This document shows, piece by piece, positions 23,366-32,225 of a stretch of 57,174 nucleotides of DNA. The translations under genes were made by a program, and so were the position numbers. The DNA comes from a virus: positions 1 through 57,174 of the IMG/VR virus record IMGVR_UViG_3300047472_000206; one strand, given 5' to 3'. Under the pieces are notes generated by a model. That model saw nothing but the letters and a program-made list of their open reading frames with translations, was not told the DNA's origin and made no database searches. How positions within the stretch are numbered: position 1 is the first letter of the stretch; each line of letters starts with the position of its first letter.

Positions 23366-23540
23366 TCCCGACGAGATGCTGGCCATCCTGACCGCCGGCG
23401 CGCGCCTGGCGCCCGAGAAGAGCAGGGCGCTGCCGGCGTCCAGTTACCGGGATCCGGCGGAATCGGTGCGGCTGGCGGGCGAGGCGGCGCCGAAGAGGCG
23501 GAGGAATCGGCCGCCGAAAATTAACAAAAAGTGGCGGTGA
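23352..23540 (+). CDS. Small basic phage protein, 62 aa
   Basis: Starts 14 bp inside the preceding gene and ends in a Lys/Arg-rich tail (KRRRNRPPKINKKWR). Its last 20 bp overlap tail-to-tail with the PEP-CTERM gene. The basic tail might bind nucleic acid. Function is unknown. Confidence 0.6.
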   Translation: MSKIDPDEMLAILTAGARLAPEKSRALPASSYRDPAESVRLAGEAAPKRRRNRPPKINKKWR

Positions 23541-24108
23541 CGGATGGTGCGCTGGCCCGGCGCCGGCGCGTCGCCGCGAACCCGATCAGTCCAAACCCGG
23601 CAATGAGCATCGCAGTTGTCGAGGGTTCCGGCACAGCAGAAATTCGGAAGGCTGCGTTTTGCAGAAACTCGCCACCACTTAAATCAATCCAAATTCCCTT
23701 TGGATTATTCAAATGTAAGGCGTATGCGGGAACTGTATTAAGCGTTAAATCGTCGGGTGAAATTTGCCCATCGAGGGATGTAATCCCGGTCAGAGTTACC
23801 AGGTCGCTGGTAATGTGAATGTAGCAGGACGGAGCTACGCAGCCGCCGATTCCGTCGAAAACCAGTTCGTCTCCTATCAGGGAGACGCCGCCGTTGGCAA
23901 ATGCGGCGTGGATGGCGGGGTTCCCGTTATAGCCAGGTACCGTAGCGTCTGCCGGATTTTCATAATTTCCATCTTTGCCCTGATTGTTAATGACGTATTC
24001 AAAAGTCAAATGGTAATCAAGCAAATTGGCAAAAGCCGGAGCGCAGCTCCCGAAGGCAATGCCGACCAGCGCTGCTTTGAAAGCAGTGGACAGAGATATG
24101 ATTTTCAT
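23521..24108 (-). CDS. PEP-CTERM sorting-domain protein, 195 aa (moron)
   Basis: Exported protein with an N-terminal signal peptide (about residues 1-27, cleaved near APAFA), a beta-rich body and a C-terminal PEP-CTERM tail: VPEPSTTAMLIAGFGLIGFA followed by ATRRRR. PEP-CTERM proteins are processed by EpsH-type exosortase and occur in exopolysaccharide-producing bacteria. It is on the opposite strand to the phage operon, is AT-richer than its neighbours, and has its own AT-rich upstream region. This is a cargo gene expressed in the lysogen, dependent on the host exosortase. Confidence 0.92.
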   Translation of the reverse strand: MKIISLSTAFKAALVGIAFGSCAPAFANLLDYHLTFEYVINNQGKDGNYENPADATVPGYNGNPAIHAAFANGGVSLIGDELVFDGIGGCVAPSCYIHITSDLVTLTGITSLDGQISPDDLTLNTVPAYALHLNNPKGIWIDLSGGEFLQNAAFRISAVPEPSTTAMLIAGFGLIGFAATRRRRASAPSVTATFC

Positions 24109-24244
24109 AGATATCCTTAAAATTAATATATTAAAAATTATATATCAAATAAACATTCCAGATTGCATTTCTATAAATAAATAATTTCCTGTTCGAATTA
24201 GTTGAGATATGGTAAGGTAGGAGGGTCTTGTTTCGGGAGGTGCC
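24109..24244. promoter_or_regulatory. AT-rich divergent promoter region
   Basis: 136 bp very rich in A and T between the PEP-CTERM gene (minus) and the late-regulator candidate (plus). Several TATAAT-like hexamers are possible on both strands and I cannot single one out. GGGAGG precedes the plus-strand ATG. Confidence 0.45.
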
Positions 24245-24583
24245 ATGAGTGCAATGCGTGAGTTCGATGAAGTCGAAACAAAAACTCCTTTCGGAACCGT
24301 CATGGAAATCTGGAAGCGCTGGATGCAGCTGAAGGACTATCAGCACTCCGACGGTGATGCGAACCAGCAGGACACGAAGGACTTCATGCGCACCGGCGAG
24401 GCCGTCGACACGATGGTCAACGGCCTGCCGCGCCTGGAGTTGTGGGCGGTGCGGAAAGCGCAGGGAATCGCCAGCGTCTGGATTTTCAAGGAGCACAATT
24501 TCATGGATGCGCTGGCCAGCGCCGAACTGATTTTGACGCCAAAGATGCAGATAAATGTTGCCACGCGGCGCTACTTCCATTAG
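24245..24583 (+). CDS. Candidate late-gene regulator (Q-like position), 112 aa
   Basis: Compact protein with conserved-looking segments TPFGTVMEIWKRWMQLKDYQ and GLPRLELWAVRKAQGIASVW. The same protein type occurs at this position, between replication and packaging modules, in related prophages as I recall it. In lambda this is the place of antiterminator Q, and the run of intrinsic terminators downstream makes an antiterminator plausible. The role is inferred; no zinc or DNA-binding motif is obvious. Confidence 0.6.
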   Translation: MSAMREFDEVETKTPFGTVMEIWKRWMQLKDYQHSDGDANQQDTKDFMRTGEAVDTMVNGLPRLELWAVRKAQGIASVWIFKEHNFMDALASAELILTPKMQINVATRRYFH

Positions 24584-24650
24584 GATGCGTGCATTAGATC
24601 TGATTTTTACGTCTGAATTTCACTGCGCACTATAGCCGCAGGAATTGAAT

Positions 24651-24674
24651 AAAACCCGCCTCGCGCGGGTTTTT
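24651..24674 (+). terminator. Intrinsic terminator after the late-regulator candidate
   Basis: Stem ACCCGC/GCGGGT with flanking A-T pairs, a five-base loop and five T. The downstream CATTTCTGGA is the recurrent phage ribosome-site sequence described in the findings. Confidence 0.85.
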
Positions 24675-24691
24675 GCATTTCTGGACCTCCG

Positions 24692-24859
24692 ATGACCAAC
24701 ACGACGCGTCCGCCGCCACACCTTGTGCGTGAGTGGCTGGAGCGGCGCACGCATTCGGAAGAGCCACCGCCCACGCCGGAGGAGATTCGCCGGCAGTTGG
24801 GCTGGAAAATTATCGAGGCCGAGCGCGAGGCGCAGGCCGACGGCGACGAACGAAATTGA
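24692..24859 (+). CDS. Small Pro/Glu-rich phage protein, 55 aa, between two terminators
   Basis: Begins MTNTTRPPPHLVREWLERRT and ends in an acidic helix (WKIIEAEREAQADGDERN). The ATG lies a few bases after a weak ribosome site. It is isolated between terminators at 24651 and 24873, so it would be read only by antiterminated or local transcription. Function is unknown. Confidence 0.6.
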   Translation: MTNTTRPPPHLVREWLERRTHSEEPPPTPEEIRRQLGWKIIEAEREAQADGDERN

Positions 24860-24872
24860 CTGCATCTCCCCG

Positions 24873-24928
24873 CCTGGCTCGCGCCAGGTTTCGCCGCCAG
24901 CCGCATCACTGCGCCAGCGGCTTTTTTA
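24873..24928 (+). terminator. Tandem hairpins with T tract
   Basis: First hairpin CCTGGC/GCCAGG (24873-24888, loop TCGC), then AGCCGC/GCGGCT (24899-24922) followed by six T. Probably an intrinsic terminator ahead of the SGNH-hydrolase gene. Confidence 0.7.
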
Positions 24929-24942
24929 TTTGAAAGCGCCAC

Positions 24943-26592
24943 ATGACGACAGGAGCCTGGGTCCCGCAAGAGCTGGCTGTTGATGTGAGCGGCAACCCCA
25001 TCGGATCACCCGGAGAGATTATGGCCAATGGCGCATGGCTGCCGACAGTGCAGCTCGTCGATCTTGGCGGAAACGTGATCAGCGGTGGCGGATCCGGAAC
25101 GCTGTCACCTTTGACGGGTGACGTCGACACGGTGGTGACGGCCTCGTTGCCCGCCGGTGTCATCGGCACTATCCAGTTCACGCGCACCATGCGCACCGCG
25201 CCGTTCACAAAAACCGCCATCGCCGGCGCCGTGGCCAGCAACGTCAACACGCTGACCTACACGATTGCCACTGCGGATGCTGGCTGCAACGTCGGATATG
25301 ACGTGTCGAGCGAGGTTTCGTCGTCGGCGACCATTCCCGTCCCAACTGCGCCGATCGTTGTGCCGCTTCTGCGAGTAGCTACCCCTTACAACCGCGTAGC
25401 CACTTCCGTTGCGCAGTCCGGGGCTGGAAAGACGATTCGCCTTTCCACCGTTAAAAATTGTACAACTGGAAGCGGCGATTTGGCATCGCTTGTTGTGAAG
25501 TATGACAATCTTTTCCTCAGTGCGGGTGGCGCAGCAATTCAAGGCCCAGGGAATTCTGTGAAAATCATCGGAATGCAGATCGGAATCGACGGTCTTACCG
25601 GGATGATGGATGTGACTTTCGGCGGCGAAACATCCATCGATGTAGCAGATTTTCAGTACAACGTACTCTCAGACACGATACTCCCAAGCCTTTTCGGCCT
25701 GAGTGTAATTCCGCAAGGCAGCAGCGTATTCGTCACTTCGACTATCGAAGTGACCGGGGGCCAAATTCCCCAGCTTGAAGGCACTGATACTTTTGTGGAA
25801 GGCGTCATTTATGACCCCGCCGTTACCACTTTGAACTTCACCTCGCCTTTTCCTCCAACAACCAGCGGCGCCCCATCCCTCGGCCAGTCGGGCGGAAGTA
25901 GCGTTTCGCTGCTTGGTACATATGCCTCTGGCGACCCGCACACATGGATGCTTGACGGCGACTCCCTGTTTGCGCAAGGCTTTCAGATGTCATACGGCGT
26001 CGGGGCGATGTTGGTTGGAGACAAAGTCTCTGCATTCCAAGTCGGACGCGTCGGCGGCGCGCAGACTACCACTTTGGGATACAAAGATTTATACAAAGAT
26101 TGCTGGTTGCAATACTGTCGCGGCGTCATCAACGAATACGGTACAAACACCATCATCGGCGATCTTACCTCGGACACTGCGAACCTACAGGGGTTCAGCC
26201 TTGAAGCATGGGCATTCTTCAGGGCGAACAGCAACAAACACCCGCTCGCCGGCAGCTTTAACCTAGTGCGTCTTTCGCTGCTTCAGCGAACCTCCGGTTC
26301 GTTCGGCGATACATCGAGCCAGACGGTTCAAGGCGGTTGGGGCGCAGGACAATCCGCAGAGGTATTCGATGACTGGTGCGCAAGCCAGGTCGGCGTGGGT
26401 AACGGTCCGGACCACTATTTCGACCCTAACGTGGGGTCACACGGAACCACGCGCGCGGGTGCAACACGCTCCGACCCAGATTACTACAAATGGGCCGCGA
26501 ATCTCACGATTGATGGCCTGCACAACGACACCGAAGGCCGCGAGATCCTAGCGCCGAACTTGCGCGAGCAGCTCAATACGATCGGGGCATGA
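24943..26592 (+). CDS. SGNH/GDSL-hydrolase-domain phage protein, 549 aa
   Basis: The C-terminal 220 residues contain SGNH-hydrolase blocks: WMLDGDSLFAQGF (block I, nucleophile Ser in GDS), INEYGTNTII (block III region, Gly-Asn-like) and ANLTIDGLHND (block V, Asp-x-x-His). This fold in phage virions usually removes acetyl groups from surface polysaccharide. The N-terminal 330 residues are beta-rich and repetitive, as in tail spikes or decoration proteins. It lies just upstream of the terminase genes rather than among the tail fibres, which is unusual. Its codon use is less GC-biased than the genes around it, suggesting separate acquisition. Confidence 0.78.
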   Translation: MTTGAWVPQELAVDVSGNPIGSPGEIMANGAWLPTVQLVDLGGNVISGGGSGTLSPLTGDVDTVVTASLPAGVIGTIQFTRTMRTAPFTKTAIAGAVASNVNTLTYTIATADAGCNVGYDVSSEVSSSATIPVPTAPIVVPLLRVATPYNRVATSVAQSGAGKTIRLSTVKNCTTGSGDLASLVVKYDNLFLSAGGAAIQGPGNSVKIIGMQIGIDGLTGMMDVTFGGETSIDVADFQYNVLSDTILPSLFGLSVIPQGSSVFVTSTIEVTGGQIPQLEGTDTFVEGVIYDPAVTTLNFTSPFPPTTSGAPSLGQSGGSSVSLLGTYASGDPHTWMLDGDSLFAQGFQMSYGVGAMLVGDKVSAFQVGRVGGAQTTTLGYKDLYKDCWLQYCRGVINEYGTNTIIGDLTSDTANLQGFSLEAWAFFRANSNKHPLAGSFNLVRLSLLQRTSGSFGDTSSQTVQGGWGAGQSAEVFDDWCASQVGVGNGPDHYFDPNVGSHGTTRAGATRSDPDYYKWAANLTIDGLHNDTEGREILAPNLREQLNTIGA

Positions 26593-26665
26593 CCGGACGT
26601 ATGGCGCACGCGTTGAGGCGCAGGCTCGGTAACTGCACGGAAGGCAATGAAACGGAAATCACACC

Positions 26666-27214
26666 ATGGGGCGCAAATCATCCCTGACAGAAAAGCAGTG
26701 GTCGGAGATTGGTAGGCGCCTCCTGGCAGGCGAAGCGGGCAGGGCGCTGGCCAGGGAGTTCGGCGTATCCGAAGCTGTGATCAGAAAGCGCTTTGGTGCG
26801 CAGACGAAACAAATAAAAGATGTTGCAAATCAATTGGTTGCAGCAGAGACGGCGTTTAGTGCGCTACCGATTGGTGCGCAGATTAGTGCGCGCACTTTGG
26901 CAGACGAGCTGAAAGAGATTTCGATGCACATCGCCGGCGCCGCACGATACGGCGCCGCCACCGCGCATCGGCTGTCCGGGATTGCTCACGCCAAGGTTTC
27001 CGAGATCGACGACGCCGCACCGCTGGACGACAAAAGCATGCTCGCCCTGAAGGGTATCGCCGTCCTGACCAACCTGGCCAATGCGGCAGCTGAGATTCCA
27101 ATCGGTCTGCTCAAGGCCAACAAGGACATGCCGACCGAGGACGAGAAGCCGACGCCGGTCGCCATTACCTTTGGCGTGAAAGACGCCAAGCGCCATGACG
27201 ACAATCCAGCTTGA
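26666..27214 (+). CDS. Terminase small subunit, 182 aa
   Basis: Recognises phage DNA for packaging. The N-terminal HTH (SLTEKQWSEIGRRLLAGEAG then ALAREFGVSEAVIRKRFG) is typical of small terminases; helical oligomerisation segments follow. It precedes the large subunit with a 20-bp overlap. Confidence 0.86.
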   Translation: MGRKSSLTEKQWSEIGRRLLAGEAGRALAREFGVSEAVIRKRFGAQTKQIKDVANQLVAAETAFSALPIGAQISARTLADELKEISMHIAGAARYGAATAHRLSGIAHAKVSEIDDAAPLDDKSMLALKGIAVLTNLANAAAEIPIGLLKANKDMPTEDEKPTPVAITFGVKDAKRHDDNPA

Positions 27215-28466
27215 TCTGAACGTCCCGCAATCCGAATTCCTGCAGCTGCCTCACAAATTCCGCGCCTACGTCGCCGGGTTCGGCTCGGGTAAGACGTACG
27301 TTGGGTGCGCCGGTGTCTGCGCACACTTTTGGCAGTGGCCGGGCATCAACCAGGGCTACTTCGCGCCGACCTACCCGCAGATTCGGGACATCTTCTATCC
27401 GACGATGGAGGAGGTCGCCGCCGGCATGGGCCTGCGGACCAAGGTAAAAGTGGCCGACCACGAGGTCGAGGTGTACGAGGGGCGCAAGTACCGCGGCATG
27501 GTGATTTGCCGCTCGATGGAGAAGCCGGAAACCATTGTCGGCTTCAAGATCGGTCACGCGCTGGTCGACGAGCTCGACGTGATGTCGATGAAGAAGGCTG
27601 AGATGGCCTGGCGCAAGATCATCGCCCGCATGCGCTACAACGTGCCGGGCCTGATCAACGGCATCGACGTGACCACGACGCCTGAGGGTTTCAAGTTCGT
27701 GTACCAGCAGTTCGTGAAGGCGGTGCGCGATAAACCCTCACTGGCAACGCTGTACGGCCTGATTCAGGCGAGTACCTATGACAACGAGCTGAACCTGCCG
27801 CCGGACTACATCTCGTCGCTTCACGCTTCGTATCCGCCGGCGCTGATCGATGCGTATCTTCGCGGCCAGTTCGTCAATCTAACGGCCGGCCGAGTGTACC
27901 CAGAATTCACGCGATTGCTGAATGGTTGCAAGACGGTCGTGGAGCGTCGCGAAGATGTGCATGTCGGCCTCGACTTCAACGTTGGAAAGATGGCTGCCGT
28001 CGTGCACGTGCTGCGCGATGAGATGCCGCATGCTGCGGCCGAACTGGTTGACGTGCGCGACACGCCGGCCATGGTGGAATTGTTGCGCGATCGATATCTG
28101 CTGGAAGGGCATCAGGTCTTTGTTTACCCCGACGCCTCTGGCCAGAACACATCGAGCAAGGGCGCGTCGATTTCGGACATCAGCATCCTTCGCGAGGGCG
28201 GCCTGAGTGTCCGGGCACGCGACAGCAACCCCAGGGTGAAAGACCGGGTCAACGCGATGAACGCGATGTTCCTGAACGACTTGGGGCAGCGCCGTTACCG
28301 AGTGAACCCTGACACCTGCCCGGTCTACACAGAATGCCTCGAGCAGCAGGCGTATGACAAGTTTGGCGACCCGGACAAGGAAGCGGGCTTTGACCACCCG
28401 ACAGACGCGGGTGGCTACTTCGTTTCGTACCGATGGCCGCTCGACAAAACACAGTGGGCGTTTTAG
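27195..28466 (+). CDS. Terminase large subunit, 423 aa
   Basis: Packaging ATPase and headful or cos nuclease. Walker A is AGFGSGKTYVG (about residues 27-37), the Walker B-like ALVDELDVM lies near residue 120 and a coupling TTTPEG follows. The nuclease half has VGLDFNVGKMAAVV (first acidic residue) and YPDASGQNTSS, the RNase H-fold pattern of terminases. Length is normal. Confidence 0.95.
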   Translation: MTTIQLDLNVPQSEFLQLPHKFRAYVAGFGSGKTYVGCAGVCAHFWQWPGINQGYFAPTYPQIRDIFYPTMEEVAAGMGLRTKVKVADHEVEVYEGRKYRGMVICRSMEKPETIVGFKIGHALVDELDVMSMKKAEMAWRKIIARMRYNVPGLINGIDVTTTPEGFKFVYQQFVKAVRDKPSLATLYGLIQASTYDNELNLPPDYISSLHASYPPALIDAYLRGQFVNLTAGRVYPEFTRLLNGCKTVVERREDVHVGLDFNVGKMAAVVHVLRDEMPHAAAELVDVRDTPAMVELLRDRYLLEGHQVFVYPDASGQNTSSKGASISDISILREGGLSVRARDSNPRVKDRVNAMNAMFLNDLGQRRYRVNPDTCPVYTECLEQQAYDKFGDPDKEAGFDHPTDAGGYFVSYRWPLDKTQWAF

Positions 28467-28480
28467 CCCGTAAGGTAAAA

Positions 28481-29863
28481 ATGATCCCGACGCAACGCAA
28501 GCCCAGCCTGATGACGCGGGTGGAAGAGTGGGCCGCCGAGAAGCTGGCCCGCGCCATCTGGGCCGGCCGCATGCGCAAGAGCCCGCAGCGAGAAACGAGT
28601 GCGTACGCCAAGCTGCAGAGCCTGGCTGGCGGCTACAGCACCGGCAAGGATCGTCCGCTCATCAAGCCGACGCCGTCGAACCTGCGCCGCTTCTCGCGCA
28701 CGCCGTACGCGCGCCGGGCGATCAATCGCATCAAAAACGCGATCGTCATGCTGCCGTGGGAGATTCGCACGAAGAAGGGCGTCGCGCTGACCGGCGAGTT
28801 GAAGCGACAAATCGAGGTGGCGACGGCGTGCTTCCAGCGTCCGAACCAGGACGATTCGTTTCGCACGATGCTCGAGCAGGTGATCGAAGATATTTGCATC
28901 GCCGGCGCCGGCGCGCTCGAGCGTGAGCAGGGGGCTGATCAGATGCGGCCGCTGTGGATGTGGCCCGTCGATGCCCTGTCGATCCAGATCTATCCCGGCT
29001 GGTCCGGCGACCGCAACGAGGCGCGCTACCTGCAGTCGCTGGGCTACGGCAATGTCGGCATCAACCGGGGCATCCAGCTGCGCAACGACCAGCTGATCTA
29101 CATCAAGAAGGACCCCAGCACGAACGATCCATTTGGCTACGGTTTCCTCGAGGTGGCCTTCAACAGCATCAGTCGCCAGCTTGGCGCGGCTGAATACGCC
29201 GGCAACGTGGCCAGCAATGGCCAGCCTGAGAACCTGCTGCAGTTCGTCGGCATGGACACTCCCACCTTGGATCGCTTCCGCGGCTGGTGGCGCAACGAGA
29301 TCGAAGGGCAGGGCATGACGCCGCTGCTGGGCGGGGACGAGGTCAAGGTTCACAAGCTGCGCGGCGGCAACGATGATGCGCTGTTCCTTAAATATCAAGA
29401 ATTCCTGTTGCGTGAGATCGCCACCGCATTCGAGCTCAGTCCGCAGAACCTGGGTGTCGAGGCCGACGTGAACCGTAATACGTCCGAGGTCGGCGACGAC
29501 CGGGACTACGACGGCGCCATCACGCCGATGGCCACAAACGTAGCGGCGTATCTGACGCGCGAGGCCATCGAGAGCGGCCTGGGTTTTTCGCAGCTCGAGT
29601 TCGGCTTCGTCGGCCTCGAGCGGGATGATGTGCTGAATCTGGCTCAGGTGTTCGCCCTGGAGTACGAAAACAACTCGAAAACGCCGAACGAATACCGCGA
29701 GCAGCGCGGGCTGCCGCCAATGGAAAGCAAGTGGGGCGACATGACCGCTGCTGACGTGCAGATCGCGGTCCAGGCAGCAAAGGGCATGGCGGCTGATCTC
29801 GATCCGAACCTGAAGGCGCCCAAGGGCGCAGCGCCGAAGAAGCGCGACACGAAAAACGTTTGA
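28481..29863 (+). CDS. Portal protein, 460 aa
   Basis: Dodecameric head vertex channel. Begins MIPTQRKPSLMTRVEEW and contains SNLRRFSRTPYARRAINRIK and LLREIATAFELSPQNLGVEA, family features of SPP1/HK97-type portals. ATG 28481, with AAGG upstream, is chosen over an upstream ATG at 28433 inside terL. Directly follows the terminase. Confidence 0.92.
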   Translation: MIPTQRKPSLMTRVEEWAAEKLARAIWAGRMRKSPQRETSAYAKLQSLAGGYSTGKDRPLIKPTPSNLRRFSRTPYARRAINRIKNAIVMLPWEIRTKKGVALTGELKRQIEVATACFQRPNQDDSFRTMLEQVIEDICIAGAGALEREQGADQMRPLWMWPVDALSIQIYPGWSGDRNEARYLQSLGYGNVGINRGIQLRNDQLIYIKKDPSTNDPFGYGFLEVAFNSISRQLGAAEYAGNVASNGQPENLLQFVGMDTPTLDRFRGWWRNEIEGQGMTPLLGGDEVKVHKLRGGNDDALFLKYQEFLLREIATAFELSPQNLGVEADVNRNTSEVGDDRDYDGAITPMATNVAAYLTREAIESGLGFSQLEFGFVGLERDDVLNLAQVFALEYENNSKTPNEYREQRGLPPMESKWGDMTAADVQIAVQAAKGMAADLDPNLKAPKGAAPKKRDTKNV

Positions 29864-29891
29864 TAACCGGGCATCGCCCACAGGAGCAAAT

Positions 29892-30200
29892 ATGGCTTTG
29901 GACATTCACACCATCTCGGTGCCAGCCGGCGCGTACGGCTTCGGCGCCAATGATCGCATCCGCATGGGCCTGGGCCTGGGCGTGGCGAATGCTGCCGGCG
30001 GTGCGGCCGGCACTGCTGTCGCGGTCGTCGTTACCGGCCAGAAACTGCCGCCAGCGTACTCGGTGTTCGTCAATCCCGGCCAGGACGCCACATGGTGGAT
30101 CACCAACAAGACCGCGAATGGCTTCACGATTAATCTGGCGCCGCGCCTGGCCGCCAACACCATCGCCGCCGGCACCATCGACTGGCACCTGGTCGCTTAA
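29892..30200 (+). CDS. Small beta-rich virion-module protein, 102 aa
   Basis: Gly/Ala/Val-rich with a Trp-Trp near the C-terminus (DATWWITNKT). Its position between portal and protease suggests a head decoration or head-morphogenesis protein. No family is identified. Confidence 0.65.
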   Translation: MALDIHTISVPAGAYGFGANDRIRMGLGLGVANAAGGAAGTAVAVVVTGQKLPPAYSVFVNPGQDATWWITNKTANGFTINLAPRLAANTIAAGTIDWHLVA

Positions 30201-30211
30201 GGATGAACGAC

Positions 30212-30715
30212 ATGAGCAAAAAGAACGCGGGCAAGACGACCGAGGTCATCGAAGGCCTGGTCACGACCGATATCGCAGCGTTGAGCGCCGGCCAGCTGGC
30301 CGCCTTGTCGACCTCCGATATTGTCGTGCTGGGCACCGGTGCGATCGACGTACTCTCGACCGCGATGGTTGATGCGTTGACGACGTCGAGCGTCATGGTG
30401 CTGGGCACGACGGACATCGATGCGCTGTCGCCTGCTGCGGTCCAGGCCCCGGACGCCGAGCAGTTCGAACAGTTGGATGTGCACATCGACACCAGCGTCG
30501 GCGAGGAATGGAAGCCTCCAGCCGGCTATGTCTCGGTCACAGACCAGATCGGCGCCGCCTCCAACGCTGCGCTGGCCGATGGCGATCACCCCGCCTACGC
30601 CGCACTCGACGATTTGCACCAGCTGCTGCACGCATTCAAGGTGAAAGCCGCAGCCGCGCTGCCGAAACTGTCCGGCGATGCTGCTGAGCTGGTCGATAAG
30701 CTGCAATACCTGTAA
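30212..30715 (+). CDS. Octapeptide-repeat protein in head module, 167 aa
   Basis: Residues about 20-80 consist of seven tandem eight-residue units of the type (I/L/V)-x-x-L-(S/T/G)-T-x-x, for example IAALSAGQ, LAALSTSD, IDVLSTAM. This would give a regular solenoid or beta-helix. The C-terminal half is a mixed helical domain. ATG 30212 is used because AAGGATG gives the better spacing; an ATG at 30203 is the alternative. Role unknown; a decoration protein is possible. Confidence 0.7.
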   Translation: MSKKNAGKTTEVIEGLVTTDIAALSAGQLAALSTSDIVVLGTGAIDVLSTAMVDALTTSSVMVLGTTDIDALSPAAVQAPDAEQFEQLDVHIDTSVGEEWKPPAGYVSVTDQIGAASNAALADGDHPAYAALDDLHQLLHAFKVKAAAALPKLSGDAAELVDKLQYL

Positions 30716-30723
30716 GGAAAACA

Positions 30724-32154
30724 ATGGCGGACCTCGACAAAGTGGCGCGCGACGCGCTGCCGGAAGCGGATTTCGCCGTGCCTGGTAAGCGCAAGCTGCC
30801 CATTCACGACGCGACGCACGCGAAGCTGGCCTGGGACATGGTAGACCGGACCTCTGGCTTGAGCGGCGAGGAGCGCAGCACAGCCCGTCAGCGGATCAAG
30901 GCGCGCGCTCAGGCGCTCGGCGTCGACACCTCGGCATGGCACATCACCGCCAGCTTCTCGTTCGAAGCAATGGCGCTGGATATGCCAGATGTTGAGGGAC
31001 ATCCGAACAAGATGCCATTCAAGGGCGTGCTGACGCGCGTCGACCTGCCGTCGGATCTGCCGCCTGGCGGCGCAGGCGGCAAGCGAACGATGATGCCCGC
31101 CGCCGTGGCCGAGGCGGCGATCCCGTCGCTGATGGGGATGGCGGTTGATTTCAAGCCCGACTTCGACGGACATGATCGTCAAAACAAGATCGGCCTCATC
31201 ACCGGCGCGCAGGTCGTCGGCGATGCAGTCGAGATCGAAGGATTTTTCTACGCAAAGGACTTTCCCCAGGAGTGCAAACGGATCCGCGCTGAAAAGGGCG
31301 CGTTGGGCTTCAGTTTCGAAGCCGACGCCCGCATCCAGGACGCGAACGCTGACATCTGGGTAATCGAACACTGCGTATTCACCGGTGCGGCAGTCCTGTA
31401 CAAGGATCTGGCGGCCTATCAAACCACCTCACTGGCCGCCAAGGCTGAACAGGACATTGAAATGACCAAGGAAGAACTGCAAGCCATTCTGGATGCGGCC
31501 CTGAAGCCCATCACTGCATCGATCGAGAAACAGGGTGTCGAACTGGCCGTCGTCCAGAAGGCCGTCATCGAGGCCGGTAAGGGCGCCTCGCTGGCTGGCC
31601 CCATCATCGACCAGGTGAAGCCGCACGTTGACGCGATCAACGCCGCTGCCGATGCCGCTGAAAAGGCTGGTGTTGGTACCCACTCGGAAAACGGTCACGT
31701 GCGCCACCTGCGCCACGTCGCCGCCCACATGGCTGCCGAAGCCGTCTCCGGCCGCGTGCCGAACGTCTACCGCGACCACGACTTCCTGCCCGGCGCTCGC
31801 GTCGAGGCCGGCAAGGATGCTGCAGCCCTGGCTGCCGCCGCCGCTGATGTGGCCGCCAAGGACAAGCAGATCAAGGATCTGACCGACAGCGTTGCAAGCC
31901 TGGGCACGAAGATCACCGACCTGAGCGCCGCGGCGTTCAACGGTTCCCCGGCGCCGGCACGCGCGACGATCTCGCCCGAGATCAAAACGCTGATGGCCAA
32001 GGGCGGCATCAAGGATGACGACGTCAAGGAAGGCAAGCTGAGCACCAGCCAGGTGAATGCGATGCTCGACGCCGGCGGCATCAAGGGCTCGAAGGCGATC
32101 GAAATGAAGCTGAAGCTGCGCCACGACGGCCTGATGGAAGTCGGCACCGCTTAA
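30724..32154 (+). CDS. Prohead protease fused to scaffold, 476 aa
   Basis: The N-terminal EADFAVPGKRKLPIHDATHA motif recurs in capsid-maturation proteins, residues 95-235 form a protease-like domain (PFKGVLTRVDLPSD, LGFSFEADARI), and residues 250-440 are a helical scaffold with a coiled coil around residues 380-400. Proteases fused to scaffolds cleave themselves out during prohead maturation. The nucleophile cannot be fixed by eye. It sits directly before the major capsid protein. Confidence 0.82.
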   Translation: MADLDKVARDALPEADFAVPGKRKLPIHDATHAKLAWDMVDRTSGLSGEERSTARQRIKARAQALGVDTSAWHITASFSFEAMALDMPDVEGHPNKMPFKGVLTRVDLPSDLPPGGAGGKRTMMPAAVAEAAIPSLMGMAVDFKPDFDGHDRQNKIGLITGAQVVGDAVEIEGFFYAKDFPQECKRIRAEKGALGFSFEADARIQDANADIWVIEHCVFTGAAVLYKDLAAYQTTSLAAKAEQDIEMTKEELQAILDAALKPITASIEKQGVELAVVQKAVIEAGKGASLAGPIIDQVKPHVDAINAAADAAEKAGVGTHSENGHVRHLRHVAAHMAAEAVSGRVPNVYRDHDFLPGARVEAGKDAAALAAAAADVAAKDKQIKDLTDSVASLGTKITDLSAAAFNGSPAPARATISPEIKTLMAKGGIKDDDVKEGKLSTSQVNAMLDAGGIKGSKAIEMKLKLRHDGLMEVGTA

Positions 32155-32183
32155 GCACCGCAGCATCACAAAACCAATCCGAA

Positions 32184-32205
32184 AGGCCGCCTTGAGCGGC
32201 TTTTT
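32184..32205 (+). terminator. Terminator-like hairpin before the major capsid gene
   Basis: Stem GCCGC/GCGGC with loop CTTGA followed by five T, then CATTTCTGGAG, the ribosome site of the capsid gene. Such a hairpin may protect or set the 5' end of the highly expressed capsid transcript. Confidence 0.7.
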
Positions 32206-32225
32206 CCATTTCTGGAGAAATGAAT

